A stretch of 18,991 nucleotides of DNA from Saprospiraceae bacterium (GCA_021739805.1 JAIPBB010000067.1:1-18991), one strand, 5' to 3'. Shown: positions 9,401 to 16,995, counted from the stretch's first letter. The notes: generated by a model from the sequence alone, not told the origin. Translations and numbers: made by a program.

Positions 9401-10645
9401 AGTTGAGTCCATATAATTTCTTGCATCTTCGGCAGTTTGTGCAAAACGTCTTTCTGCATAACCTGTTGTATTAGACTGTTGAAAATAAGCAGCATGTATT
9501 GCTTTTCTATAAATTGTTGAATCATTATAAGGATTTCTTTCATAATTGATTATTTTTTGAACAACCATTGTAGCCATAGCAGGCGATGTTACCGAAATTC
9601 TACCATTTGCCATATCAGGAACATAATCAGAAGCACCATCCATACAAGCATAATAAAGGTCGCAGGCATAAGTTCCATAAGAACCTGTAATTATTTCTCC
9701 GGGTATATCAGCCTGGTCACCAATAATCACAAAATAATCAGGTTTAGGAGTCCAGTTTTGATATCTGGTATGAATAGCGGCTTTTGCTGTTGAAGCAGTC
9801 CAGGATGAAGATGAGACTATTTCAACAGTAAAACCAAGCTGACGTTTCCATTGGGCTAAATCTTCGGCTGCTGAAAGATAATTTGTGTGGGTTAGAATTA
9901 TATAATTTTTTGATTGAGAAGTTGGATTTAATATTGCTCCTCCTTTGCTTTTTACTTCATTTTTTATGCTGTTTCCATTTAAAAAATAATTCGGAAGCAT
10001 ATTCAAAAAATACTCTGAATGTTCTGCAACATTAATAAATTGGGATGCTCCGTTAAATTCAACTTCATATTTGATTTTCGTAATCACCCTGATTGTTTTC
10101 TTTGCAGGATTGTATTGTATTGGCCTGATTTCAACAATTGCCATTGATAAACCACGAATTTTTTGAATTTCAGTGATTTCAACAGGAGATGTCGGGTATA
10201 AAATATCCTTAGTGTAAAAATCTTCATTAATTTCAAATTCAGGTTCTTTAGCACCTTTTTTATCAATAGCGGGCTGAAGTGTGGGATGAATAAGGTAATT
10301 ATTAAACTCTTGATATTCTATGTCAATGATTTTGATTTTTGCATCAGCTCCCATCGGAATTGCAATAATATCACTATGGCATGGAAGAGCAGGCTTTCCA
10401 ACATCTTTAAGTTTAGTAAAATCCTTTAAGTTTAAATAAGTATAAATCTTCCCTTCTACTTCCTTATTTACAACGGTAGCACCCGAAAATGTATATTCAA
10501 TTTGAATACCCCTTAATCCATAGTCGTTAGTGCTTCTTACAACTTCGTTCTTGCTTGCTTTGCTATTAAAAGCCAAAAAACTATTTTGTGCTGAAATGTA
10601 AAAACTTAGAGCAATGAAACTTGTTATTAATGCAATTTTCTTCAT
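6458..10645 (-). CDS. Gingipain-like C25 cysteine protease with PKD/CUB tail and T9SS signal
   Basis: The protein has 1395 residues. It has a signal peptide (1-20, ending SAQ) and a C25 propeptide region (about 45-245). The peptidase C25 catalytic domain (about 246-630) has the catalytic histidine in LHRDHGYENGWGDP (H480) and the nucleophile in SINCLTGKF (C513). Their 33-residue spacing is the same as in P. gingivalis RgpB (H211, C244). The tail carries an Ig-like segment (about 630-715), a degenerate PKD (716-798), a CUB domain (801-918, with SGYDYLKIYDG), PKD 2 (926-1003, WTWDFGDG), and an Ig-like segment (1007-1065). A beta-rich module (about 1066-1212), PKD 3 (1230-1303) and a type A T9SS domain (1312-1395, ISIFPNPTNGNVNI) follow. 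It is predicted to be a secreted, outer-membrane-attached endopeptidase. Cleavage specificity cannot be read from the sequence. It starts 14 bp after the M4 protease stop, so the two are probably co-transcribed. Confidence 0.93.
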   Translation of the reverse strand: MKKIALITSFIALSFYISAQNSFLAFNSKASKNEVVRSTNDYGLRGIQIEYTFSGATVVNKEVEGKIYTYLNLKDFTKLKDVGKPALPCHSDIIAIPMGADAKIKIIDIEYQEFNNYLIHPTLQPAIDKKGAKEPEFEINEDFYTKDILYPTSPVEITEIQKIRGLSMAIVEIRPIQYNPAKKTIRVITKIKYEVEFNGASQFINVAEHSEYFLNMLPNYFLNGNSIKNEVKSKGGAILNPTSQSKNYIILTHTNYLSAAEDLAQWKRQLGFTVEIVSSSSWTASTAKAAIHTRYQNWTPKPDYFVIIGDQADIPGEIITGSYGTYACDLYYACMDGASDYVPDMANGRISVTSPAMATMVVQKIINYERNPYNDSTIYRKAIHAAYFQQSNTTGYAERRFAQTAEDARNYMDSTQNFNIERVYYTENNVNPTNWNNGNYSAGEPLPNYLKKPTFPWTGNASDINSGINDGLLYVLHRDHGYENGWGDPAYSNTNINALVNGNKTPIVFSINCLTGKFLEAECFSECFLRKANGGAAGIFGHGEVSLSGYNDGLSLGLIDAIWANPGLIPNFTGSGGVNNPTLTSHMNITALGFVRNQGLIRMTETWGAHRYTSELLNYFGDPAMKMWTAYPVPITATHTSSVNCGVDSTLTISNCNILNGLATLVIEDELVGSVQLVNGSGTITFQPVSGSFGLLTISKINKKPLVDTITILGGCPKSKFSIGLSKFCIGDSVTFTNAASGTITTYIWSFGANASPSTANTIGPHAVTHSTSGTKTITLTVNGPNGSHSYSQNISIAQYCKYFVPASGNELITACSGRLLDDGGDSDYSNNTDGSVTISPFGASSVTLSFNSFTFESGYDYLKIYDGSSTSSTLIGSYDGTSLPNNGVINSTGGSITIRQTTDQGLTMAGFELDWVCNMPNTAPSANFKVSDTVSCIGIIDFTDLSSNGPSNWTWDFGDGNFSNLQHPTHNYTANGTYNIKLITTNAFGSDSILMMGLVTINKPLLPTVQLAGRCGTGVVTLEASIVGQGTICWFDSLVGGTLLDTGETYVTPVITSPGSATYYVENNLGGLPKSAGKSDNSGGGGYLNSEHYLIFDCYKEIKLKSVKVYASGAKNRTISLRTSSGAVLQSKTVYIPNGTSIVELDFDIPVGTDLQLAAASNSNLYRNNVGNNLNYPYTTPNILSIKESSAGTSPTGYYYYFYDWVLMEESCKSARIPVNVIVSDNLDPISNFTFNQNLDPTIEFTNTAAFEDSVFWDFGDGITSTLNKPTHTFANNGIQNVKLVAYNGCGVDSITKQINIVAASIKEISGINDISIFPNPTNGNVNIQFTTDDNSNVEIKLLNTLGQCLWSETPNLINGNYQNQISLKGYAKGVYLISISTEKGLSTRKLIYY

Positions 10646-10659
10646 ATTTGTGCAAATGT

Positions 10660-13600
10660 TTAATGAATAATTACTTTCTTTGTTACAGAGCCATTTGTAT
10701 TTGAAATTCTGACAAAATATAGTCCTTTGGCGAATTTGTCAAGTTTAATTTCATAATTACCTGAAAAACTATTTAAATCAAAATTTAATAAATTCTGTCC
10801 TGTAATACTATTAATACTAATGCAATAATCCTTCAATTCCTTATCACCAAAATTAATAAAAATATTATCAACTGTTGGATTTGGATATAATGAAATTTTT
10901 TCAAAACCAATTTTTCCTGATATTCCTGTTGCTATAATTGTGATTGTTTGTGTTGTCGAATCTTTCCCACAGCCGTTGTCAACAACTTGCTTAACTGTGT
11001 AAGTTCCGTTTGCAGAATAAGTGTGAGTTGGATTTGATAAGTTAGAGAAATTACCATCACCGAAATCCCAATGACAAACTCCCGGATTGGTTGTTTGGTC
11101 GCTAAATTCAATTCTTGGGTCATAGCTAATATATGTGAAACTTGATTGAGGAGTTGCATGTGAAACAAAAGCCGTTACTGCAACCCTTGGACTTGTACAA
11201 TCTTGTTCTTTCACTTCCCAATCATAATACCAATAGTAATAACCGCTTGGGTTAGTTCCGGCACTGCTGTATTTGATTTTTACTAAGTCTTGAATTTCAT
11301 AAGGATAATTAACTCCATTATTATTTCTGTATAAATTACTTCCTTCAAGTCTAAAATCAGTTCCAACAGGAACTTCAAAATTTAACTCAACTCTGCTACT
11401 ACCATTAATAACATTTATCACCTTGGTTTGCAGTGTTACTCCAGTAGAGCTTTTAAGTTTTACAGTTCTATTTCCACTACTATTGCCATAAACTTTAACT
11501 GATTTAATAACAATTGGTTTGTATGTGTCGAAAATTAATGATTGAGTAGAAGTTAAATTACCACCACCACCTAAATTATTTATTTTGCCAACATTTTGTG
11601 TTGGTTGTTCAATAATATTTTCAACATAATAAGTTGTTGATTGAGTTAGTGGTGGAGTTGTATAAACTGCTCCGGTATCCAAAAAATTGCCACCCGACTG
11701 AGCATCATACCACATAAGCTTTCCTGAATTTACTGACGCACCAAGGATGAAAATCCCAGTATCACATTTTGCTTTTGATACTCCATTTGGAGTTTCAGGA
11801 ATTCCAATGTTTATAAGATTAGATTTTGTTAAAGAAGTCGTTCCAATTATATTAACAGCTTCAAGTTTCACTGAATAAACTCCACTTGAAGTATAGGTAT
11901 GAGATGGGTGCTGTGAATTGGAGTAAGTTCCATCACCAAAGTCCCATGACCATGAAACCGGGCCATTTAAGGATTTATCAGTAAATTTTATATCACCTGA
12001 ACAGCTCACTGAATCTGAGATTAAAAAATCTATTACAGGGGCAGCTGTTGGAAGTTGACAAGCCCAATTAGCAATAAAGCCTTCATCAGTTAATCCCTGG
12101 TCAGTTTCTTGAACGAGAGTGATTGCACCACCCGAAGATGTTATTGTCCCTCCATTAGGCAAAGTGTTTCCATCATAGCTACCAATAAGTGGTGAATTAA
12201 TTGTTGCTCCATCATAAATTTTAAGGTAATCAAATCCTGATTCAAAACTAAAAGCTGTGAAAGTTAAAGTAATTTGTGAGGCTCCAGCTGGTGATATTGT
12301 TGTTCTCACATTGGTGTTATTCTGATAATTTGAAGGTCCACCAGAATCGAAAAGTGTTCCAAAACAATTAGTTTGTGTGCTTGAGCCTGAAGTTGGCATA
12401 TAAACAATACATGGATTTGCAGTATCAACACTTATATATTCAGTTTTTAGTATTGAATCTTTGCCACAAGCAGCTCCGTCAGCAATTAGTTTAACTGCAA
12501 AGTCTCCAAAACTAGTGTAAGTGTGAGTTGGATTTACTTGTGTGCTGGTAGTATTATCACCAAAATCCCAATGAAAATTCATAGCATTATTACTAAGATT
12601 TGTGAATTTCACTATTGCCGGAGGTGCACAAAAGTTAGTCACCAAAGCAGTGAAATCAGCCTGAACACCTGCAATATAAGCCGATCCAACACCCACTGCA
12701 TGCCAGGCATTTGTAACTGCCTCAACTTCGGCAGAACAATTTCCAAACAAATCAGCAGCAGCAACAATAGAATAAAACCTTGCATCATCAAATTGAGATG
12801 TGTTTGTTAAATAAACGGTTAACATTCTAAAAGCAATTGCGGCAGCAGAATCAATACTTATACCTGTAACAGAATATGCATCATTATTGTCGTTAGTGCC
12901 ACTTCCACCTTGTGAAACTAAATAAAACCAATAGTTTAAAACACTTGAATTTGTATGAACACCTCCGTTATCGGCTGTGCCTGTATAATAATAATTTCCT
13001 AAATAAGTATCGGGGTCTCCTTTTGAATTTGGATTCGACATAGAACGCATTGCATTTCCAATGTTTTCACCAATAAGCCAATTTCCTTGTGTGCCTTTAG
13101 CATAAAACTCAATTGCAGTTCCAAAAATATCACTAAATCCCTCATTTAAAGCACCTGATTCATAAGCATAATCAAGGTCAGCAGTAAATTCAGTAAGTCC
13201 GTGAGAGATTTCATGACCAACGATATCGAGAGCTACTAATGGCTGCATTGAGCTATTTCCATCTCCAAAAGTCATATATTGTGAATTCCAAAAGGCATTA
13301 GCATAATTAACATCATAATGAACATAACTTTTTAATTTAAAACCATTTCCATTGATGCTGTTTCTATTGTACCTGTTCCAATAATAGTCATAAGTCATTT
13401 CCATACCCCAATGTGCATCAGAAGCAATTTCATCTTTCTGTGAATTAACATTATTCCAATAATTATCTGAATCAGTGAAATCAACAGCACTTCCATAAGA
13501 AGTTCCAGTGTTCATATCATAGGTTTCAATACCGTTTCCTCTGCCTGATTCTCTCAATCTGTATGTTGAATTATGATAATCTGTAGTAATTGTTCTATTT

Positions 13601-14334
13601 GCGGAATATTTAGTTACGGCTGTTCCTATTGAGTCAGCAAAATGAATTTTATCATTTTTTAATAGAATTGCTCCGCTTGAAGCATCAACATAAATATCAG
13701 CCCGGCTCATGGGTTTGTGAGCATAAACATCAAATTTATAGGAATATTGATGATTACCGGTGTTTTTATCAGTAAGAATCACTAATTCTCCTTTTGGATA
13801 AAAGCTTGCTAAAGGATTATCTTCAAGTTCTTTAATAAAAACTTCTTCTTCTGGGATTTCCCATTTATATTTCTCAGCATTCACATATGCAAGAGCACTA
13901 TTTAATGCTTGTGACTCGCTTAACGAAATTGAATTTGCAGGATTAATGTTTGAATAGAAATTTCCATTTATTGCATAAACCTTATTATCTTTTACATGTA
14001 TAATAAACATTGAATTATGGAGTGGAATATTATTAAAAGTGAGTTTGCATCTATAATGAGTGTGGTTATAGATGTCTGTTTCGATATTAATAAATTGTAT
14101 TCCAATTTCATCAGAGAAATTAAATGATTTAGAAAGCCATGCTTCAAATTTGTTGAAAATTATTTCGCTTCCGGCTCGGAATTTAATGTATTCAGGAAGC
14201 GAATTTCCTTCCTTAATTTTAACCACCTCACTTCCTTGAAATAGATTGTTTGCATCGTTCCCGTAATAAATTTGGGAAAAGGAAGTAAAAGTGAATACAA
14301 CTAATAATGATAGAGTTAGAAAGATTTTATTCAT
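10660..14334 (-). CDS. M4 (thermolysin-like) metalloprotease with PKD/CUB tail and T9SS signal
   Basis: The protein has 1224 residues from the ATG at 14334. An in-frame ATG at 14367 would put 11 residues before the signal peptide and lies too close to the candidate promoter, so the downstream start is preferred. Residues 1-21 are a signal peptide ending SFSQ. An FTP/PepSY-type propeptide follows (about 35-235). The M4 catalytic domain (about 236-550) has HEISH (zinc ligands H374 and H378, catalytic E375), ALNEGFSD (third ligand E398, exactly 20 residues after H378 as in thermolysin) and NGGVHTNS (H460). The tail has PKD (560-636), CUB (642-759), PKD (767-842), an Ig-like segment (847-904), a beta-rich module (905-1039), PKD (1060-1135) and a type A T9SS domain (1144-1224, ISLYPNPTVDN). 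It is predicted to be a secreted surface endopeptidase and is the first gene of an operon with the C25 protease. Confidence 0.93.
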   Translation of the reverse strand: MNKIFLTLSLLVVFTFTSFSQIYYGNDANNLFQGSEVVKIKEGNSLPEYIKFRAGSEIIFNKFEAWLSKSFNFSDEIGIQFINIETDIYNHTHYRCKLTFNNIPLHNSMFIIHVKDNKVYAINGNFYSNINPANSISLSESQALNSALAYVNAEKYKWEIPEEEVFIKELEDNPLASFYPKGELVILTDKNTGNHQYSYKFDVYAHKPMSRADIYVDASSGAILLKNDKIHFADSIGTAVTKYSANRTITTDYHNSTYRLRESGRGNGIETYDMNTGTSYGSAVDFTDSDNYWNNVNSQKDEIASDAHWGMEMTYDYYWNRYNRNSINGNGFKLKSYVHYDVNYANAFWNSQYMTFGDGNSSMQPLVALDIVGHEISHGLTEFTADLDYAYESGALNEGFSDIFGTAIEFYAKGTQGNWLIGENIGNAMRSMSNPNSKGDPDTYLGNYYYTGTADNGGVHTNSSVLNYWFYLVSQGGSGTNDNNDAYSVTGISIDSAAAIAFRMLTVYLTNTSQFDDARFYSIVAAADLFGNCSAEVEAVTNAWHAVGVGSAYIAGVQADFTALVTNFCAPPAIVKFTNLSNNAMNFHWDFGDNTTSTQVNPTHTYTSFGDFAVKLIADGAACGKDSILKTEYISVDTANPCIVYMPTSGSSTQTNCFGTLFDSGGPSNYQNNTNVRTTISPAGASQITLTFTAFSFESGFDYLKIYDGATINSPLIGSYDGNTLPNGGTITSSGGAITLVQETDQGLTDEGFIANWACQLPTAAPVIDFLISDSVSCSGDIKFTDKSLNGPVSWSWDFGDGTYSNSQHPSHTYTSSGVYSVKLEAVNIIGTTSLTKSNLINIGIPETPNGVSKAKCDTGIFILGASVNSGKLMWYDAQSGGNFLDTGAVYTTPPLTQSTTYYVENIIEQPTQNVGKINNLGGGGNLTSTQSLIFDTYKPIVIKSVKVYGNSSGNRTVKLKSSTGVTLQTKVINVINGSSRVELNFEVPVGTDFRLEGSNLYRNNNGVNYPYEIQDLVKIKYSSAGTNPSGYYYWYYDWEVKEQDCTSPRVAVTAFVSHATPQSSFTYISYDPRIEFSDQTTNPGVCHWDFGDGNFSNLSNPTHTYSANGTYTVKQVVDNGCGKDSTTQTITIIATGISGKIGFEKISLYPNPTVDNIFINFGDKELKDYCISINSITGQNLLNFDLNSFSGNYEIKLDKFAKGLYFVRISNTNGSVTKKVIIH

Positions 14335-14385
14335 GATTAAATAAATTTGTGCAATGTGAAATGACATTTAATAAATAAACCCGAG

Positions 14386-14393
14386 CAAATATA
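14386..14393 (-). promoter_or_regulatory. Candidate -7 promoter element of the protease operon
   Basis: On the minus strand this reads TATATTTG (then C), matching TAnnTTTG. It is 51 nt upstream of the chosen M4 protease ATG at 14334 and only 18 nt upstream of the alternative ATG at 14367. No -33 TTTG is visible at usual spacing. A short palindrome lies there instead (14406-14417). Confidence 0.5.
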
Positions 14394-14405
14394 ATTATTT
14401 TTTTA

Positions 14406-14417
14406 GACCACTCGGTC
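14406..14417. promoter_or_regulatory. Possible operator GACC-N4-GGTC upstream of the protease promoter
   Basis: The sequence gaccactcggtc is a perfect inverted repeat (GACC, ACTC, GGTC). It lies 13-24 nt upstream of the -7 element, about where a -33 element would be. GACC/GGTC half-sites resemble operators of some TetR-type regulators, which is an inference only. The rest of 14418-14525 has no recognisable element. Confidence 0.25.
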
Positions 14418-14525
14418 AGAATATAGACAAATTACTAACACAATGGGTTGCATATCAAATGAAGCTTTTGGAAATTAATTAAAATCCATTTAGCATTCCA
14501 AACTTAAAGCATTGATTTTTAAAAC

Positions 14526-15026
14526 TTAATGTTTGTCGTCAATAGATAATTTGAAAGAAAAGTACTTTTGAACATAATAACTATATAAAACAACAACAAT
14601 AGTTGTTAAAACCTTTGAAAGTGTGGGGAATAAATGGAAAGCTTCAACAAACAGTTTAAGTAATAAATAGTTTAAAATAATGCTACCTAAAACAGTTAAA
14701 CCATATCTGAAAAGTTGAATTCTTCCGCCTAATTCCGATTGAGTGAAAGTTATATACTTTGCCAACAAAAAGCCATTAGTGAAAGTTATAGGGAATACTA
14801 TCATAAAAGCAGCAATGTATGAGCTTATAACAACAAAACCTAAATCAAGCATTTCTTTTCCCAACACAAAATTATAGGTTAAATAATAAAGCAAAATATC
14901 TAAAACAGTATTAGCACCGCCACAAACAGCATATCTGAATGTTAATGCAGGGATAATTTTTCCAAATGGTTTGTGAACCAGGTTAATTATCGAAATTGTT
15001 CCTTTTTGTAAATTTGCTAAACTCAT
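14526..15026 (-). CDS. GtrA-family small membrane protein
   Basis: The protein has 166 residues and four predicted membrane helices (about 28-53, 60-85, 104-128 and 132-156). The motif FRYAVCGGANTVLDILLYY near the first helix, the segment FTNGFLLAKYITF between helices two and three, and the C-terminal YSYYVQKYFSFK fit the GtrA/DPMS family (typically 120-170 residues). Members are thought to move or present lipid-linked sugars (for example polyprenyl-phosphate glucose) during cell-surface polysaccharide decoration. The GT4 gene upstream on the same strand is consistent with a glycan role, but about 790 bp of repeats separate the two, so they are not an operon. A TATTTTTG element (15035-15042) lies only 8 nt before the ATG, so the transcript would be almost leaderless if it is the true promoter. 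Confidence 0.88.
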   Translation of the reverse strand: MSLANLQKGTISIINLVHKPFGKIIPALTFRYAVCGGANTVLDILLYYLTYNFVLGKEMLDLGFVVISSYIAAFMIVFPITFTNGFLLAKYITFTQSELGGRIQLFRYGLTVLGSIILNYLLLKLFVEAFHLFPTLSKVLTTIVVVLYSYYVQKYFSFKLSIDDKH

Positions 15027-15109
15027 AAAAGCAACAAAAATAAGAAATAAGTTTATTATTATTTATTAGACTGGTAAATTTTCAAGAATTGAGATATATT
15101 TTCAATTAA

Positions 15110-15290
15110 AAAGTCATTCAATTAAAAGTCATTCAGTTGTCATTTGCTTCGCTGTCATTCAGTTGTCATTCGCTTCGCTGTCATTAAGTTGTCATTCGCT
15201 TCGCTGTCATTAAGTTGTCATTCGCTTCGCGTCATTAAGTTGTCATTCGCTTCGCGTCATTAAGTTGTCATTCGCTTCGCGTCATTAAGT
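15110..15290. repeat. 25/26-bp higher-order tandem repeat containing TTCGCTTCGC
   Basis: After two partial units (15111-15140), a longer unit made of gtcattaag plus ttgtcattcgcttcgc recurs. Early copies are 26 bp (with an extra T) and later copies 25 bp. The core cattcgcttcgc occurs exactly five times (from about 15168 to 15281), and a variant cattt-gcttcgc comes first near 15141. The unit contains the 11-bp word of the following array plus an inserted cgcttcgc segment, so the two arrays are related. Confidence 0.8.
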
Positions 15291-15720
15291 TGTCATTCAG
15301 TTGTCATTCGGTTGTCATTAAGTGGTCATTCAGTTGTCATTAAGTTGTCATTAAGTTGTCATTCGGTTGTCATTAAGTTGTAATTCAGTTGTCATTAGGT
15401 TGTTATTCGGTTGTCATTCAGTGGTCATTCAGTGGTCATTCAGTGGTCATTCGGTTGTCATTCAGTGGTCATTCGGTTGTCATTCAGTTGTCATTAAGTT
15501 GTCATTCAGTTGTCATTCAGTGGTCATTCGGTTGTCATTCAGTGGTCATTCGGTTGTCATTCAGTTGTCATTAAGTTGTCATTCAGTTGTCATCCATACG
15601 GACAAGTTTAGGTTGTCATTCGGTTGTTATTCGGTTGTCATTCAGTGGTCATTCAGTTGTCATCCATACGGACAAGTTTAGGTTGTCATTCAGTTGTTAT
15701 TCAGTTGTTATTCAAATGAC
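15277..15720. repeat. 11-bp tandem repeat array, TTGTCATTCAG and variants
   Basis: Roughly 35-40 copies of an 11-base unit run head to tail, with consensus TTGTCATT followed by CAG, AAG or CGG. Common internal variants are TGGTCATT and TTGTTATT. Because 11 is not a multiple of three and the unit lacks stops in register, frames stay open and encode an 11-residue periodic string (SVVIQWSFSGH). This is a by-product of the repeat, not evidence for a gene. Two insertions of TCCATACGGACAAGTTTAGG at 15592 and 15662 interrupt the array 70 bp apart. The array sits between two minus-strand genes, with no promoter or terminator recognised inside it. Confidence 0.9.
15587..15717. repeat. 70-bp tandem duplication inside the 11-bp array
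   Basis: The block starting catccatacggacaagttt at 15591 recurs at 15661 with a period of exactly 70 bp. Each block carries the 20-base non-repeat word followed by several 11-bp units with TTGTTATT variants. It is the only non-repetitive word inside the array and indicates a recent segmental duplication. Confidence 0.75.
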
Positions 15721-15795
15721 ACGCAGTAAATGATGCGAAGCGAATGAAATCCGAAGGATAAATGACACCAAGAAAATGATATCCGCAGGGTAAAA
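15714..15795. repeat. Inverted-sense flank of the array
   Basis: Just after the 11-bp array, words starting AATGA recur at 14- and 18-bp steps (aatgacacgcagta, aatgatgcgaagcg, aatgaaatccgaaggata, aatgacaccaagaa, aatgatatccgcagggta). AATGAC is the reverse complement of the array's GTCATT. The word gcgaagcgaatga (15735-15747) is the exact reverse complement of tcattcgcttcgc in the 25/26-bp repeats. The array is therefore bracketed by opposite-sense copies that could pair over about 500 bp. Confidence 0.7.
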
Positions 15796-15815
15796 TAGAA
15801 TCTTATTTTTTGGAA

Positions 15816-16976
15816 TTAGCTTTTAATTATTGCCTCTAGCTTTTGAGTAGCTTTTTCCCAATCATAATTTGCATGAACAAATTTATATCCTGCTACTGCA
15901 ACTTCCTTAGCATTAACAGGATTCTCAAGTAAACTAATAATTAGCTTTGCATAATCTTCATGACTATTGCCAATAAGTATTTCTTTACCATTTTCAGCAC
16001 ATAAGGCATCATTAGCAAGATTAGATGTAATGCATGGAAGTTTCATTGCCATTGATTCAAGGAGTTTATTTTGCAGTCCTGTTCCAATTTGCATTGGTGC
16101 TATAAAAATTTTTGATTGTGCATAAAACTCCCTCATGTCTTTTACCCAACCCGTAACTATTATTTTCTCAGATTTAAGTGCTTTTACTGAAATATGCGGA
16201 TTAGCTCCAACAATTACTAAATTAACTTCTGGATTTTTTTTATGAACTTCAGGTAAAATCTTTTTTGCCAGGAAAACAACACTATTAATATTTGGAGGAT
16301 AGCCCATATTACCTGTAAATAAAATGTCGTATTTCTTTTCACTTTCGAAAGGCTTAAAAAAATCATAGTCAACACCATTAGGAATAATATGGATTTTATC
16401 TCTTTCGATGTGAGGAATGAGTTGCTGGTCTGGTTTTGAGATAATAGTTTTATTGTTGAAATAGTCAAATATTTCTTCTTCATATTTTAATAACCTATTA
16501 TGCTCCAACTTAAAAAGAATTTTTTTTAGTCCTTTAGCTTTTTCAATTCTTCTTTCAATACCTGCTGAAAACACATCCTGATAATCTAGAGTTTTCGGGA
16601 TGTTCAGGTTTTTAACGTATTCGGCTGTTCTGATTAACTGACAATAAATATGCTCAGGATTTTTTTCTTTGATTATGCTGTCGATTCTCCTTTGAGCTTT
16701 GTTGTTATAAAAATATCCAATCTGTAAAGGATTTCCATTGAACAAAGCCTTTACGATATTCACAAGCCTTCTACATAAAGAAATATTAATAAAATAAATT
16801 GATTCACAAAATGGCTTAAGTTTCACTATAGCGTCAATATGCAGCTTTGAATCATTTAAAGCACAGAGAATTATCTCATTATTTTTTGAAAGTTGTTTTA
16901 CCTGATGAAATGCACGCAATTTATCACCTTTTTCCAAAGGGTAAGGAACTCTGGGAAGTAGTACTAAAATTTTCAT
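15816..16976 (-). CDS. Family 4 (GT-B) glycosyltransferase
   Basis: The protein has 386 residues. The N-terminal Rossmann half starts MKILVLLPRVPYPLEKGDKL, with a glycine/lysine substrate loop and a later LDYQDVFSAGIERR segment. The C-terminal half has IIPNGVDYDFFKP (198-209), ILFTGNMGYPPNINSV (218-233), IIVTGWVKDMREFYAQS, and the donor-binding IGTGLQNKLLESMAMKLPCI (297-316, with E307 the usual nucleotide-sugar contact). The layout resembles the TIGR03087-like group of sugar transferases tied to exopolysaccharide loci, but that subgroup call is uncertain. It is predicted to be cytoplasmic or membrane-peripheral and to transfer a sugar from a nucleotide donor to a glycan or lipid acceptor. Donor and acceptor are unknown. 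It is monocistronic, with its own -7 element. Confidence 0.9.
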   Translation of the reverse strand: MKILVLLPRVPYPLEKGDKLRAFHQVKQLSKNNEIILCALNDSKLHIDAIVKLKPFCESIYFINISLCRRLVNIVKALFNGNPLQIGYFYNNKAQRRIDSIIKEKNPEHIYCQLIRTAEYVKNLNIPKTLDYQDVFSAGIERRIEKAKGLKKILFKLEHNRLLKYEEEIFDYFNNKTIISKPDQQLIPHIERDKIHIIPNGVDYDFFKPFESEKKYDILFTGNMGYPPNINSVVFLAKKILPEVHKKNPEVNLVIVGANPHISVKALKSEKIIVTGWVKDMREFYAQSKIFIAPMQIGTGLQNKLLESMAMKLPCITSNLANDALCAENGKEILIGNSHEDYAKLIISLLENPVNAKEVAVAGYKFVHANYDWEKATQKLEAIIKS

Positions 16977-16995
16977 GCGTGTTTTTTTTGATACG

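Noticed and set aside
12523..12810. Plus-strand ORF antisense to the M4 protease
   Set aside because: It is a shadow of the M4/PKD coding frame and its Cys-rich composition matches no family I recognise.
14334..14367. Upstream ATG at 14367 as the M4 protease start
   Set aside because: It would put 11 residues before an otherwise standard signal peptide and would begin only 18 nt from the -7 element. The ATG at 14334 gives a clean signal peptide.
15367..15681. Long open frames encoding an 11-residue periodic peptide across the tandem array
   Set aside because: An 11-bp unit without stops in register opens several frames at once and forces an 11-residue period. There is no start context, promoter or protein-like composition, so it is a by-product of the repeat.
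15110..15795. CRISPR array
   Set aside because: Units are 11 or 25/26 bp with no unique spacers of constant length between them, and no cas genes are present nearby.
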